Shown: positions 10,819 through 18,695 of the stretch, in pieces
Layout: each line of letters opens with the position of its first letter
Position numbering within the stretch: position 1 is the stretch's first letter
Source of the DNA: an uncultured Clostridium sp.
GTDB lineage: Bacteria; Bacillota; Clostridia; TANB77; CAG-508
DNA length: 46,848 nucleotides
NCBI GenBank assembly: GCA_947426525.1
Contig: CANEEJ010000006.1
Coordinates: 1-46,848 of the forward strand
Direction of reading: 5' to 3'
Position numbers and translations under genes: made by a program
Notes under the pieces: model-generated
Seen by the model: the letters and a program-made list of their open reading frames with translations, nothing else
What the model was told of the DNA's origin: nothing
The model's database searches: none

Positions 10819-12339
10819 ATGAGCAGAGGAAGAAGATATGAAGAACCAAAACTAAACTTAAAAAAAGTATTTGCAGTGATATTAGCGATTATTGTTTGTA
10901 TCATGTTTATTTGTATTATAAAAAGCATATTAACCAAAGATAAAGAACAAGGAAAAATAGCAAGCAAAGATTATCTAGTTGCATTTAAAGATAATAAATG
11001 GGGCGTTATTGATTCTGATGGAAATACTGTAATTGATCCATCTTATCAAGAAATGATAACCATACCAAACAGCAAGAAAGACGTGTTTTTATGTATTTAT
11101 GATGTAAATTACGAAACAGGAGAATATAAAACCAAAGCATTAAATAGCAAAAACGAAGAAATCTTTACACAATATGAGCAAATAGAAGCCATTTCCAATA
11201 AAGACAAAAACGACAATATTTGGTATGAAGACAATGCATTAAGAGTAAAAAAAGATGGAAAATATGGAACCATCAATCTAGAAGGAAAAGAATTAGCATC
11301 TTGTCAATATGAAGAAATAACTGCGATAGAAGGAATTAAAAATGCACTAAAAATAAAAAAAGACGGAAAAATAGGAGTTATTGATAGCGAAGGAAAAGCA
11401 GTTTTACCAACACAATATCAAGAGATTACCAACTTAGGAAAAGATAACAAAGAAGGATTTATTGTAAAAGCAGAAAATGGAAAATATGGGGTAGTAGACT
11501 ACTCTAATCAAACCATATTAGAAGCTAAATATGATGCTGTTGAAAGAATCCATGGAAATGACATGTATGTCGTAAAACAAGGAGAAAAACAGACATTAGT
11601 AAAAAAAGATGGAACAGAACAGCTAAAGGATGGATATGATGAAATTAAAGCCATTCTAAAAAATGCAGACCATGGCATTATCTACACCAAAAATGGAAAA
11701 TATGGTGTTATGAAAGTAACGGGAGAAGTAGCCATTCCAGCTGAATACGAAGAGCTAAAAGAAGCAAAAACGGGACTATTAATAGCAAAACAAAATGGAA
11801 AGTATGGAATTATCGACTTACAAAAAGAAACAAAAGTAGAAAACAAATATGTTTCTATATCTTACTATGAAAAAGCAGATATCTATATAGCAGAAAAAGA
11901 AAACTATGAAAATGATATTATCGATAATACATTTGCTATTCGCCAATCTGGAATATTAATTGACCTAGAAGAAGACAAAGGTTACATAGCATTAAAACAA
12001 GGAGAAGAATACAAATACTATAACTTCAAATTTGAAGAGAAAAAAGTAACAGAAATCCAAACAAGTAATACCTTATTTAAAAGTAAAAAAGATGGTAAAT
12101 ATGGATTTGTAGACAAAGAAGGAAAAGTAATAGTAGACTACCAATATGATGATGTGACAGAGCAAAACCGTTACGGTTATGCTGGAATAAAAAAAGATGG
12201 CAAATGGGGAGTTGTTGACAAAAAAGGAGACATTGTACAAGAACCAACCTATAATTTAGATGACTATTTAAAAATTGAATTTATAGGAAGATGGCATTTA
12301 GGAAAAGACATCAACATGAACTATTATAGAATAGATTAA
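10819..12339 (+). CDS. WG-repeat (KWG) protein with N-terminal membrane anchor
   Basis: The product has 506 residues, with the start well supported by AAAAAGGAGG. A basic N-terminus is followed by one membrane helix (about residues 17-39), and the rest is extracytoplasmic. Eight or more WG-type units of roughly 40-60 residues carry the pattern G-K-[WYI]-G-[VIF]-[IV]-[DN], for example NKWGVIDSDG, GKIGVIDSEG, GKYGVVDY, GKYGFVDKEG and GKWGVVDKKG. Known WG_beta_rep proteins form beta-rich arrays, mostly of unknown function. It has its own promoter. The following gene begins about 20 bases after the stop, so the two may be co-transcribed. No enzymatic motif was seen; the specific role is unknown. 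Confidence 0.85.
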   Translation: MSRGRRYEEPKLNLKKVFAVILAIIVCIMFICIIKSILTKDKEQGKIASKDYLVAFKDNKWGVIDSDGNTVIDPSYQEMITIPNSKKDVFLCIYDVNYETGEYKTKALNSKNEEIFTQYEQIEAISNKDKNDNIWYEDNALRVKKDGKYGTINLEGKELASCQYEEITAIEGIKNALKIKKDGKIGVIDSEGKAVLPTQYQEITNLGKDNKEGFIVKAENGKYGVVDYSNQTILEAKYDAVERIHGNDMYVVKQGEKQTLVKKDGTEQLKDGYDEIKAILKNADHGIIYTKNGKYGVMKVTGEVAIPAEYEELKEAKTGLLIAKQNGKYGIIDLQKETKVENKYVSISYYEKADIYIAEKENYENDIIDNTFAIRQSGILIDLEEDKGYIALKQGEEYKYYNFKFEEKKVTEIQTSNTLFKSKKDGKYGFVDKEGKVIVDYQYDDVTEQNRYGYAGIKKDGKWGVVDKKGDIVQEPTYNLDDYLKIEFIGRWHLGKDINMNYYRID

Positions 12340-12353
12340 ATGAGACGGTGGGG
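12340..12353 (+). repeat. Half copy of the GAGAC/GGGAC hairpin element
   Basis: ATGAGACGGTGGGG matches the 5' half of the complete element at 13586-13625 (ATGAGACAGTGGGG) but lacks the 3' arm. Its GGTGGGG serves as the ribosome binding site of the next gene, so an element remnant appears to have been recruited as a Shine-Dalgarno sequence. Confidence 0.55.
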
Positions 12354-12359
12354 AAAAAG

Positions 12360-13592
12360 ATGGAACTAAAGACGAATTATCAATATACTTACTTTATTCA
12401 TCCTTTTGTGATTAAGGATGGAAAATACCAAAGATACATACTAAAAATGTTAAAAAATAAGAATTGTAGTTTGAAAATCTTTCAAAAAGAAAAAGATTTT
12501 AAACTATATAAGTACTTCTTGCCTAAAATTAGAGATTTTTTATTCTCAAGTTTTAGTTATATGAATAGTAAATTAAAGAAATTGGAAGAATTACCAATTG
12601 AAACTAGAGCAGCTTTGTTAGCAAAAAATCCATGTAATATATTTGAATACACTTTGAAAAAAGACATTCAAGGAAAACTAGAACAAAGTAATGGGATATT
12701 TTTTAACATTCAAAAAATAGAAATCATATGTTTTTCTACAGGAATTAGTTTCTTAGCAATCAAAACCAATGTAGAAGAATATGCAGAATTTAGCAATGTA
12801 CTAAATTTTAATTATAAATTTAGAGATATTAATAGCGACTTAGCAGAATTAGAAAATTATGATAATATTCGAATTCAAACCGACAGTTTTGCAGATACCA
12901 AAACATTTCAAGAATTAATTCATAGTATAACAGGTTCAAATAGTGAGGCAGCAAGACTAAATATCGATACAGAAAGATTTTTAACCTATTCGTATGCTTG
13001 TATTGACCAAGAAGCTTGGAACCATGCGAAAAGTTTTGACGAAATAAAATATCAATTTGTTAAATATGCTAACATATTACCAGCTGACAATAGTAGAGAT
13101 TATGAATATGAAAAAGTAGAAACTTTTTCAAAATGGAAATATGCGAAATTAGGATTAACCAAATTAGGTATGACCTTATTTTCGTCTAGTAGCGATATGA
13201 ATAATTATACACTACTTCCAGAAGAATATGAAAATCAATACTTCTATACCTATATCTTTAATTTATATAAAAAAATATATTTAAGAAAAATAGAACTAGA
13301 GTTAAAAGACATTAAAAAAATAAAAAAAGCAAGAAAAAAATTCGTAGAATTCACTAAAAATTTGTGGATACAGGAAATTACAGAAGATGAAACAGGAACT
13401 TTGTTAAACGATAAACTACAAGAAGTTTTTGAATTAGACAAACTCTATAACCAAGTAAAATATAAATATGATGTATTATACAAAGAATTAAATTTTGAAA
13501 AAGAAAGAAAAGCAACAATAGTAATGGCAATCATTCTAGTCATTTCATTACTATTAAATATATTAAATTTTATGACATTAAAAGGAAAATGA
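12360..13592 (+). CDS. Uncharacterised protein with C-terminal coiled coil and membrane helix
   Basis: I do not recognise this 410-residue protein with confidence. The ATG at 12360 is preferred to the GTG at 12348 because GGTGGGG lies 6 bases before it. The N-terminal 300 residues are soluble, mixed alpha/beta, rich in Lys, Asn, Tyr and Phe, without a signal peptide. Residues about 310-380 are highly charged and helical (long Lys/Glu runs, coiled-coil-like), followed by one membrane helix near the end (IVMAIILVISLLLNILNF) and a short KGK tail. A soluble domain, long helices and C-terminal membrane segments recall CorA-like proteins, but I see no GMN motif, so that is only a weak suggestion. 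It follows the WG-repeat gene closely and ends inside a hairpin element. Confidence 0.75.
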   Translation: MELKTNYQYTYFIHPFVIKDGKYQRYILKMLKNKNCSLKIFQKEKDFKLYKYFLPKIRDFLFSSFSYMNSKLKKLEELPIETRAALLAKNPCNIFEYTLKKDIQGKLEQSNGIFFNIQKIEIICFSTGISFLAIKTNVEEYAEFSNVLNFNYKFRDINSDLAELENYDNIRIQTDSFADTKTFQELIHSITGSNSEAARLNIDTERFLTYSYACIDQEAWNHAKSFDEIKYQFVKYANILPADNSRDYEYEKVETFSKWKYAKLGLTKLGMTLFSSSSDMNNYTLLPEEYENQYFYTYIFNLYKKIYLRKIELELKDIKKIKKARKKFVEFTKNLWIQEITEDETGTLLNDKLQEVFELDKLYNQVKYKYDVLYKELNFEKERKATIVMAIILVISLLLNILNFMTLKGK

Positions 13593-13625
13593 GACAGTGG
13601 GGACAGGTCTTTTATGTCTCATTTT
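13586..13625 (+). repeat. GGGAC-core hairpin element, copy C (terminator-like)
   Basis: The perfect 10-bp arms AAAATGAGAC and GTCTCATTTT enclose AGTGGGGACAGGTCTTTTAT. The stop codon TGA of the preceding gene lies inside the left arm. The stem ending in TTTT could act as a terminator. Confidence 0.82.
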
Positions 13626-13657
13626 AAAAATAATGAAATAGGAAAAGAGGAAGACAA

Positions 13658-14038
13658 ATGAAAATTTGTTGTGGGACAGATATTATTGAAATAGAAAGAA
13701 TTAAAAAAAGTATAGAAGATGAAAAGATGGGAAAAGCCTTTATAGAAAGAGTTTATACGAAAAAAGAAATTGAATATTGTGAAAGCAAAAAAACACAGAA
13801 ATATCAACACTATGCTGCGAGGTTTGCTGCTAAAGAAGCAGCTTTTAAAGCAATTTCCGAACAATTAGAAGATAAATATGCTATTACATGGAAAAATATA
13901 GAAGTTGTTAATAATAAGCAAGGAAGACCAGAACTAAACTTAATTGGAATTGACTTAAATGAGATTGAAGATATTGATTTAAGTATATCCCATTGTAAGC
14001 AGTATGCGGTGGCAAATGTTACGTTGTTACGAAAATAA
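13658..14038 (+). CDS. acpS: Holo-[acyl-carrier-protein] synthase
   Basis: AcpS transfers 4'-phosphopantetheine from CoA to the acyl carrier protein, activating it for fatty acid synthesis. At 126 residues it has the normal AcpS length. Visible family motifs are GTDIIEIERI with the Mg-binding Asp8, RFAAKEAAFKA with Glu60, GRPEL, and the C-terminal LSISHCKQYAVA strand. The ATG is preceded by an A/G-rich AGAGGAAG ribosome site. It lies between two hairpin elements (13586-13625 and 14041-14071) and upstream of tatD in the same direction, 45 bases from the tatD start, so the two may be read together. Nothing unusual was seen. Confidence 0.95.
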   Translation: MKICCGTDIIEIERIKKSIEDEKMGKAFIERVYTKKEIEYCESKKTQKYQHYAARFAAKEAAFKAISEQLEDKYAITWKNIEVVNNKQGRPELNLIGIDLNEIEDIDLSISHCKQYAVANVTLLRK

Positions 14039-14040
14039 AT

Positions 14041-14071
14041 ATTGCCAAAAAGGACCGTCCCTATTGGCAAT
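14041..14071 (+). repeat. GGGAC-core hairpin element, copy D (core on minus strand)
   Basis: Perfect 8-bp arms ATTGCCAA and TTGGCAAT enclose AAAGGACCGTCCCTA. Read on the minus strand the core is AGGGACGGTCC. It fills most of the acpS-tatD gap; the tatD ribosome site begins three bases after it. The same arms recur at 25931-25974 with a different core. Confidence 0.8.
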
Positions 14072-14083
14072 TTGGAGGTTGAG

Positions 14084-14864
14084 ATGGAATTATTTGATAG
14101 TCATGCTCATTTGGATGATGAAAAATTTGATGAAGATAGGGAAGCCTTGATTGAACAGATTAGGGAAGCGGGAGTAAGTAATTTTATATCTGCTGGTTAT
14201 AGCTTAGAAGGTTCTAAAAAAGGACTAGAATTAGCTCAAAAATATGATTTTATTTATACAACAGTAGGTATTTCACCAAATGATGTTCCACAAACAGAAG
14301 AGGAATTGTGGAAAATGTTAAGAGAAATTGAGCAAATGGCAAAACAAAGTGAGAAAGTAGTGGCAATTGGAGAAATTGGGTTAGATTATTATTGGGCAAA
14401 AGAAAATAAGGAGTTGCAGAAATTGGCTTTTACAAAACAAATTGAGTTAGCAAATCAATTAGAAAAGCCAATTGTTATTCATACACGAGAAGCGGTTATG
14501 GATACTTTAGAAATACTAAAACAAAATGAAGTGATAAAAAGAGGTGTATTTCATTGTTGTCCACTTAATAGGGAACTAGTAAAAGAGGCTTTAAAATTGG
14601 GATTTTATATTTCTTTTGCAGGTCCAGTAACATTTAAAAATTCAAAAAATGTAGATGAGATAATTCGGATTGGTTCCAAATGATAGAATGTTAATTGAGA
14701 CGGATAGCCCTTATTTATCGCCAGAACCTTTAAGAGGAAGAAGGAATGACCCTAGAAATGTTAAATATATAGCTCAAAAAGTAGCTGACGTGAAGCAAAT
14801 GAGTTTAGAAGAAGTGGCTCAACTAACTTTTGAAAATGCAAAAAGAATATTTAATATAAAATAG
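14084..14864 (+). CDS. tatD: TatD-family metal-dependent hydrolase (needs +1 frameshift near 14666)
   Basis: TatD/YabD enzymes are TIM-barrel metal-dependent deoxyribonucleases of the amidohydrolase superfamily. The ATG at 14084 follows GGAGG by 5 bases; in-frame codons upstream lie in the hairpin element. Metal-site motifs are HAH (His7, His9), GEIGLD (Glu97), IHTRE (His133), FHCCP (His157) and ETDSPYL (Asp207 after the shift). The incoming frame stops at 14681-14683; the rest, from VPNDRM onward, is one base ahead. Skipping C14666 (ATT-C-GGA) gives EIIGLVPNDRM and a 259-residue protein, normal for the family. An extra G at 14672-14673, giving EIIRIVP, is equally possible from sequence alone. 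The unshifted product lacks the essential Asp207 and would be inactive. Confidence 0.92.
14666..14668 (+). other. CGG +1 frameshift site in tatD
   Basis: Context AATTCGGATTGG. CGG is in frame (codon 195 from ATG 14084), and 0-frame reading stops 5 codons later. Skipping the C gives Gly-Leu-Val-Pro. The lesion can also be placed 6-7 bases downstream as an extra G, so this is the least certain of the four sites. Confidence 0.55.
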
Positions 14865-14893
14865 AACATGTAGTGTAATGCTACATGTTTTTA
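14865..14893 (+). terminator. Terminator after tatD
   Basis: A perfect 9-bp stem, AACATGTAG with CTACATGTT, has loop TGTAATG followed by TTTT. It starts directly after the tatD stop and lies between converging genes tatD and htpX. Confidence 0.82.
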
Positions 14894-14912
14894 TTTCTAT
14901 TAGAAAAGTTAT

Positions 14913-15818
14913 TTATTTCAAATTCCTCAAAGCTTCAATTCTATCTTCAATACTAGGATGAGTAGACCATAGGCTAGAAGATTTCTTTTTTCCTTCCTTT
15001 GTATTTTGTTTAAAAGGATTAACAATATACATATTAGCAGTAGCACTGTTGGCTGTAGCCAGCTGATTGTCATCACTATCCAATTTTTGAAGGGCAGAAA
15101 TTAGACCATCTGGATTACGGGTGAATTCAATAGCTGTACTATCTGCTAGAAATTCTCTTTTTCTAGAAAGAGCCAATTGCATCAAAGAACCAAAAATAGG
15201 AGATAATATTAAAAAGATAAGTCCAATTATCATTAAAATACCATTCCCTTTGTTATCACTGTCTCTATCATCATCCAGTCCTCCCCAAAATAGAGCACGT
15301 GAAAAAATGTCAGAAAGCATAACCATAAATCCAACCATAACAGAAACAATACAGCTAAGACGAATGTCATAGTTTTTGATATGACTTAGTTCGTGAGCAA
15401 TAACGCCTTCTAATTCATAATAATCCAATTTTTCTAAGAGACCAGTTGTAACACAGATAACAGCATTTTCTGGATTTCTTCCTGTGGCAAAGGCATTTGG
15501 TTGAGAATCTTCTGTAACATACAATCTAGGTTTAACTGGTAAACCAGAAGTAACCATTAAAGCATCTAAAATATTTACAATTTTTAAATCTTCTTCTTTT
15601 GTAGCAGGTCTAGCATGACTTAATGATAGAACGATTTGGTCGCTATAATAATAAGAACCCCAAGCTGAAGCGATAGAGAAGACAAGTGCAATTACAATTG
15701 AAATAGGACCTAAATCTAATGCATGACAGATGTAATAAACAATCAAGGTAATAACGATGATAAAAATACCGATGATTACACCTGATTCCGTTTTATTTTT
15801 CTTTATATTTTCAAACAT
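14913..15818 (-). CDS. htpX: HtpX-like M48 membrane zinc metalloprotease
   Basis: HtpX-type proteases degrade damaged membrane proteins. The start at 15818 gives 301 residues; it has AAAGGA about 7 bases upstream, whereas the longer in-frame start at 15863 has none. Two N-terminal membrane helices (about residues 13-32 and 38-55) are followed by the zinc motif HELSH (His142, Glu143, His146), two further hydrophobic segments (about 152-172 and 193-215), and REFLAD with the third zinc ligand Glu222. A C-terminal WSTHPSIEDRIEAL motif is typical of the family. It lies 62 bases downstream of lemA on the same strand, a common pairing that suggests one operon. Confidence 0.95.
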   Translation of the reverse strand: MFENIKKNKTESGVIIGIFIIVITLIVYYICHALDLGPISIVIALVFSIASAWGSYYYSDQIVLSLSHARPATKEEDLKIVNILDALMVTSGLPVKPRLYVTEDSQPNAFATGRNPENAVICVTTGLLEKLDYYELEGVIAHELSHIKNYDIRLSCIVSVMVGFMVMLSDIFSRALFWGGLDDDRDSDNKGNGILMIIGLIFLILSPIFGSLMQLALSRKREFLADSTAIEFTRNPDGLISALQKLDSDDNQLATANSATANMYIVNPFKQNTKEGKKKSSSLWSTHPSIEDRIEALRNLK

Positions 15819-15880
15819 TTTAAAATCCTTTCTTAATAAGATAAAGGCTGGAAATTGTTCCAACCTCCAACCTCATTATC

Positions 15881-16435
15881 TTATGAAAAATCTACTTTTA
15901 CATTTTTTCTAGCTTCATCGTTTTCTGTTCTAAATAATTCTTTTGCTGTAAAATTAAACATATTAGCGATGATGTTAGAAGGGAATACTTGTAATTTTGT
16001 GTTATACATTGTTACCGTATCATTATAGAATTGTCTAGAAAAAGAAATTTTATTTTCTGTATTTCTTAGTTCTTCTGATAAATCTGAAAAGTTTTGATTT
16101 GCTTTTAGTTCTGGATAATTTTCAGAAACAGCCATAATGGTTTTTAAAGCAGTAGATAATTGATTATCTAAATCAGCTTTTTCAGCAACACTTTGTGTAT
16201 TTGCCCAAGAAGTTCTAAGTGCAGCTATTTTTTCAAAAGTTTCTTTTTCATGGTTCATATAACCTTTTACTGTTTCTACAAAATTTGGTATTAAATCAAA
16301 TCTTCTTTGTAGTTGTACATCAATTTGACTCCAAGCATTGTCTACTTTTATTTTAGATTGTACTAAACTATTGTACATTCCAATAATGGCAATAACAAGG
16401 ATAACAACGATTGCTAATATAATCCAACCAATCAT
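15881..16435 (-). CDS. lemA: LemA family protein
   Basis: The product has 184 residues. An N-terminal membrane helix (about residues 2-20, IILAIVVILVIAIIGMY) is followed by a helical domain with the family signatures WSQIDVQLQRRFDLIPNFVETVKGY and FSRQFYNDTVTMYN. LemA proteins are membrane-anchored helical bundles of unclear biochemical role. Those encoded beside HtpX are thought to be functionally linked to the protease. The start has a strong AAGGAGG upstream (on the plus strand TTCCTCCTTA at 16441-16450). It is the first gene of a probable lemA-htpX operon, transcribed away from the G5/3D gene. Confidence 0.95.
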   Translation of the reverse strand: MIGWIILAIVVILVIAIIGMYNSLVQSKIKVDNAWSQIDVQLQRRFDLIPNFVETVKGYMNHEKETFEKIAALRTSWANTQSVAEKADLDNQLSTALKTIMAVSENYPELKANQNFSDLSEELRNTENKISFSRQFYNDTVTMYNTKLQVFPSNIIANMFNFTAKELFRTENDEARKNVKVDFS

Positions 16436-16752
16436 GTGAATTCCTCCTTAATTTCTAGTATATACAAAGTATGATATCATATTAAAAAAAATTATACAAT
16501 AAAATTGTGAAAATATTGTGAAAAATATTACAATTCAGTAACTTTATTTTTATAAAAGTTAATCTATTTTTTGTTTTTTATTGAATTGTAACAAAAAAAT
16601 CAGTCATATTTTAAAAATTCATACATATAATATAAGAAACGATTATATAGTAAAGAGGGACAAAGAGTAATACCTAAAATTTACCAAATTTGACAAAAAA
16701 AGATAAAAATGTTATAATGTAATTGTTGCCAAAAAGGAGGTAATTAATTTAT
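16436..16752. promoter_or_regulatory. Divergent intergenic region lemA / G5-3D gene
   Basis: This is a 317-base A/T-rich region between divergent genes. A perfect sigma-A promoter drives the right-hand gene (separate entry). Near the lemA start is the 12-bp perfect palindrome TATGATATCATA (16470-16481), a possible operator. On the minus strand TATAAT (plus ATTATA at 16491-16496) could be the lemA -10 box, but I found no clear -35. Nothing else was recognised. Confidence 0.5.
16690..16718 (+). promoter_or_regulatory. Consensus sigma-A promoter of the G5/3D gene
   Basis: TTGACA (16690-16695), a 17-base spacer and TATAAT (16713-16718) form a full consensus match. AAAAAGGAGG follows at 16731-16740, and the ATG is 12 bases further on. 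Confidence 0.88.
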
Positions 16753-17679
16753 ATGAAAAAAGAAGAAAAAGCTTCGCTTTCTATAATGAAAATCATCTGT
16801 ATTAGCATCATATTAATCCTAATTTCAGGAATTGGTGTTATGGCAGTAAACACAAAATTAAGTGATGTCAAAATTATTTTACAAAATGGATATGAAATGA
16901 CAGCACTTACATCAAAAACGAAAGTATCTGAAATATTAGAAGAAAATAATATCTTGTTAGAAGAAAATCAAAAAACAATACCAGACTTAAATAGTGAAAT
17001 AACAGCAGGAGAAAGTATTAAAATTACAGATAAGTCATACCAAGAAGTTCAAATTGCTAAAATAGAAGAACAAGGTGTAGAAACATCATTAAACCAATTA
17101 CTAGAAAATTATGCACCAATCACAGAAAAAATAGTAGTAGAACAAGTAGCAATACCATATGAAACCATAACCAAAAATGCAACAGGAGATACAACAAACG
17201 CAACCAATAAAGTCTTAAAACAAGGGCAAGATGGATTAAAAGAAGTAACTTATAAAGTAAAATACCAAAATGAAATAGAAATTGAAAAAATAGCATTATC
17301 AGAAGTAGTGGTAAAAGAACCAGTTAACAAAATTGTGCAAGTTCAAAAAGTAGCGACATCAAGAGCATCTACTTTACCAAGAACAAGTGATAGCACAGGA
17401 GGAACAACGTTCAAAGTAACTGCTTACTGTCCATGTGCAAAATGTTGTGGAAAGGCATCTGGAAGAACCGCAGCGGGAACAAAGGCAACAGCAGGAAGAA
17501 CCGTAGCAGCATCTAGCCAGTTCGCATTTGGAACAAAATTAAACATTGGAGGACACACCTATGTAGTAGAAGACAGAGGTGGAGCTGTAAAAGGTAACAA
17601 AATTGATATTTTCGTAAACTCTCATGCCGAAGCTTTACAATGGGGAGTTAGATACTTAAACGTTAATGTAGTAAATTAA
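16753..17679 (+). CDS. G5 and 3D domain cell-wall protein (YabE/Rpf2-like)
   Basis: The product has 308 residues. An N-terminal membrane helix (about residues 12-33) is followed by a DUF348-like stretch (VKIILQNGYEMTALTSKTKV), a G5 domain (about 115-200, with GQDGLKEVTYKVKYQNE), and a C-terminal 3D domain (about 218-308, FKVTAYCPCAKCCGKASGRTA then VVEDRGGAVKGNKIDIF). The 3D domain is a double-psi barrel related to lytic transglycosylase MltA, so peptidoglycan cleavage outside the cell is likely, as for YabE and the Sps/Rpf2 group of Bacillota. A CPCAKCC cysteine cluster lies at the start of the 3D domain. It has its own consensus promoter and terminator, so it is probably transcribed alone. 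Confidence 0.92.
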   Translation: MKKEEKASLSIMKIICISIILILISGIGVMAVNTKLSDVKIILQNGYEMTALTSKTKVSEILEENNILLEENQKTIPDLNSEITAGESIKITDKSYQEVQIAKIEEQGVETSLNQLLENYAPITEKIVVEQVAIPYETITKNATGDTTNATNKVLKQGQDGLKEVTYKVKYQNEIEIEKIALSEVVVKEPVNKIVQVQKVATSRASTLPRTSDSTGGTTFKVTAYCPCAKCCGKASGRTAAGTKATAGRTVAASSQFAFGTKLNIGGHTYVVEDRGGAVKGNKIDIFVNSHAEALQWGVRYLNVNVVN

Positions 17680-17701
17680 TTAAATAAGAAAAAGTAGAAA
17701 G

Positions 17702-17737
17702 AATAGCAAGAACATAAAAACTTGCTATTTTTCTTGT
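17702..17737 (+). terminator. Terminator after the G5/3D gene
   Basis: A perfect 9-bp stem, AATAGCAAG with CTTGCTATT, has a 10-base loop and is followed by a T-rich tail (TTTCTTGTTTT). Confidence 0.85.
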
Positions 17738-17756
17738 TTTATAGTAAAATAACGAT

Positions 17757-17787
17757 GATGTTTTTGGGGACGGGGTCAAAAAACATC
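17757..17787 (+). repeat. GGGAC-core hairpin element, copy E
   Basis: Arms GATGTTTTT and AAAAACATC enclose GGGGACGGGGTCA. A near-identical copy lies at 25988-26018. It stands directly upstream of the ExoIII-type gene, whose ribosome site (AAGGAAGG) begins a few bases later. Confidence 0.82.
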
Positions 17788-17806
17788 GCAAGGAAGGAAG
17801 TAAAAA

Positions 17807-18560
17807 ATGAAATTAATTTCATGGAATGTGAATGGAATACGAGCATGTGTTAATAAAGGTTTTAAAGAATTTTTTGAGCAAATAGAAGCAGACATATTTT
17901 GTATACAAGAAACGAAATGTCAACCAGAACAAATTGATTTAGTGTTTGAAGGATATCAAAGTTATTGGAATAGTGCAGAAAAAAAGGGATATTCAGGAAC
18001 TGCTATCTTTACCAAAAAGAAACCGATTACAGTGAGCTATGGCATAGGAATAGATGAACATGATAAAGAAGGAAGAATTATAACATTAGAATTTGAAAAA
18101 TTTTATTTGGTCAATAATTATACACCAAATTCTAAAAGGGGATTGGAAAGATTAGCATATAGACAGATTTGGGAAGATGAAATTAGAAAATATTTATTAC
18201 AATTAAATCAAAAGAAACCAGTTATTATGTGTGGTGACTTAAATGTAGCACATCAAGCAATCGACTTGAAAAATCCCAAAACAAATAGAGGAAATGCTGG
18301 ATTTACAGACGAAGAAAGAGAAAAAATGACACAATTGTTGGAAGCAGGATTTACCGATAGTTTTCGTTACTTGTATCCAGACAAAGAAAATGCTTATAGT
18401 TGGTGGTCTTATATGGGACGAGCAAGAGAAAAAAATGTAGGATGGAGAATAGACTATTTTATTGTATCTAATGATATGCAAAAACAAATTAAAGAAGCAA
18501 CGATTTATCCAGAAATAATGGGTAGTGACCATTGTCCTGTACGGACTAGAACTTAAATAA
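17807..18560 (+). CDS. ExoIII-family AP endonuclease/exonuclease (last residues need +1 frameshift at 18542)
   Basis: This is an ExoIII/ExoA-type enzyme of base-excision repair. Motifs in order are WNVNG (Asn7), QETK (Glu35), YTPNS, GDLNVAH (Asp144, Asn146), WRIDYF, and GSDHCPV (Asp241, His242). The ATG follows AAGGAAGG. In the plain frame the protein ends CPVRTRT (stop 18554-18556). The family has an almost invariant SDHCPVGLEL ending. Skipping C18542 (GTA-C-GGA) reads GLELK and stops at 18558-18560, giving 250 residues. The catalytic residues all lie before the shift, so both forms might be active; the conserved ending strongly supports the shifted reading. The gene is close to B. subtilis exoA in type, but I do not assign the symbol firmly. 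Confidence 0.93.
18542..18544 (+). other. CGG +1 frameshift site in the ExoIII-type gene
   Basis: Context TGTACGGACT. CGG is in frame (codon 246). Skipping the C turns RTRT-stop into GLELK-stop, which matches the conserved family C-terminus, so the correct reading here is well determined. Confidence 0.75.
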
Positions 18561-18566
18561 GAAGAT

Positions 18567-18680
18567 TTTGAGACAGTTGGGGACAGGTCCAAAACACGAC
18601 ACAATGTCTAGTTGAGTGCCTGTCCCAAAACACGACACAATGTCTGGTTAGGTGCCTGTCCCAAAATACGACAAAGTGAA
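18567..18680 (+). repeat. Expanded GGGAC-core element with 36-bp tandem repeat
   Basis: It begins like the other copies (TTGAGACAGTTGGGGACAGG) and then carries a 36-bp unit starting AAAACACGAC at 18591 and 18627, with a third, partial unit (AAAATACGAC) at 18663. The units contain TGCCTGTCCC, the reverse complement of GGGACAGG, so long-range pairing with the left end is possible. It fills the gap before the AI-2E family gene; an in-frame upstream extension of that gene through it is not real coding. Confidence 0.78.
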
Positions 18681-18695
18681 AGAAAGGATGATAAA

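Noticed and set aside
14041-14083. TTG at 14042 as the tatD start
   Set aside because: It lies inside the hairpin element. ATG 14084 has GGAGG at the right distance and begins the conserved MELFDSHAHLD.
18591-18680. 36-bp direct repeats that look like the length of CRISPR repeats
   Set aside because: The units follow each other without spacers, and the sequence belongs to the dispersed GGGAC hairpin family.
18612-18695. Upstream extension of the AI-2E family gene to a start near 18612
   Set aside because: It would translate the repeat element. ATG 18696 has a proper AAAGGA site, and the family's membrane domain starts there.
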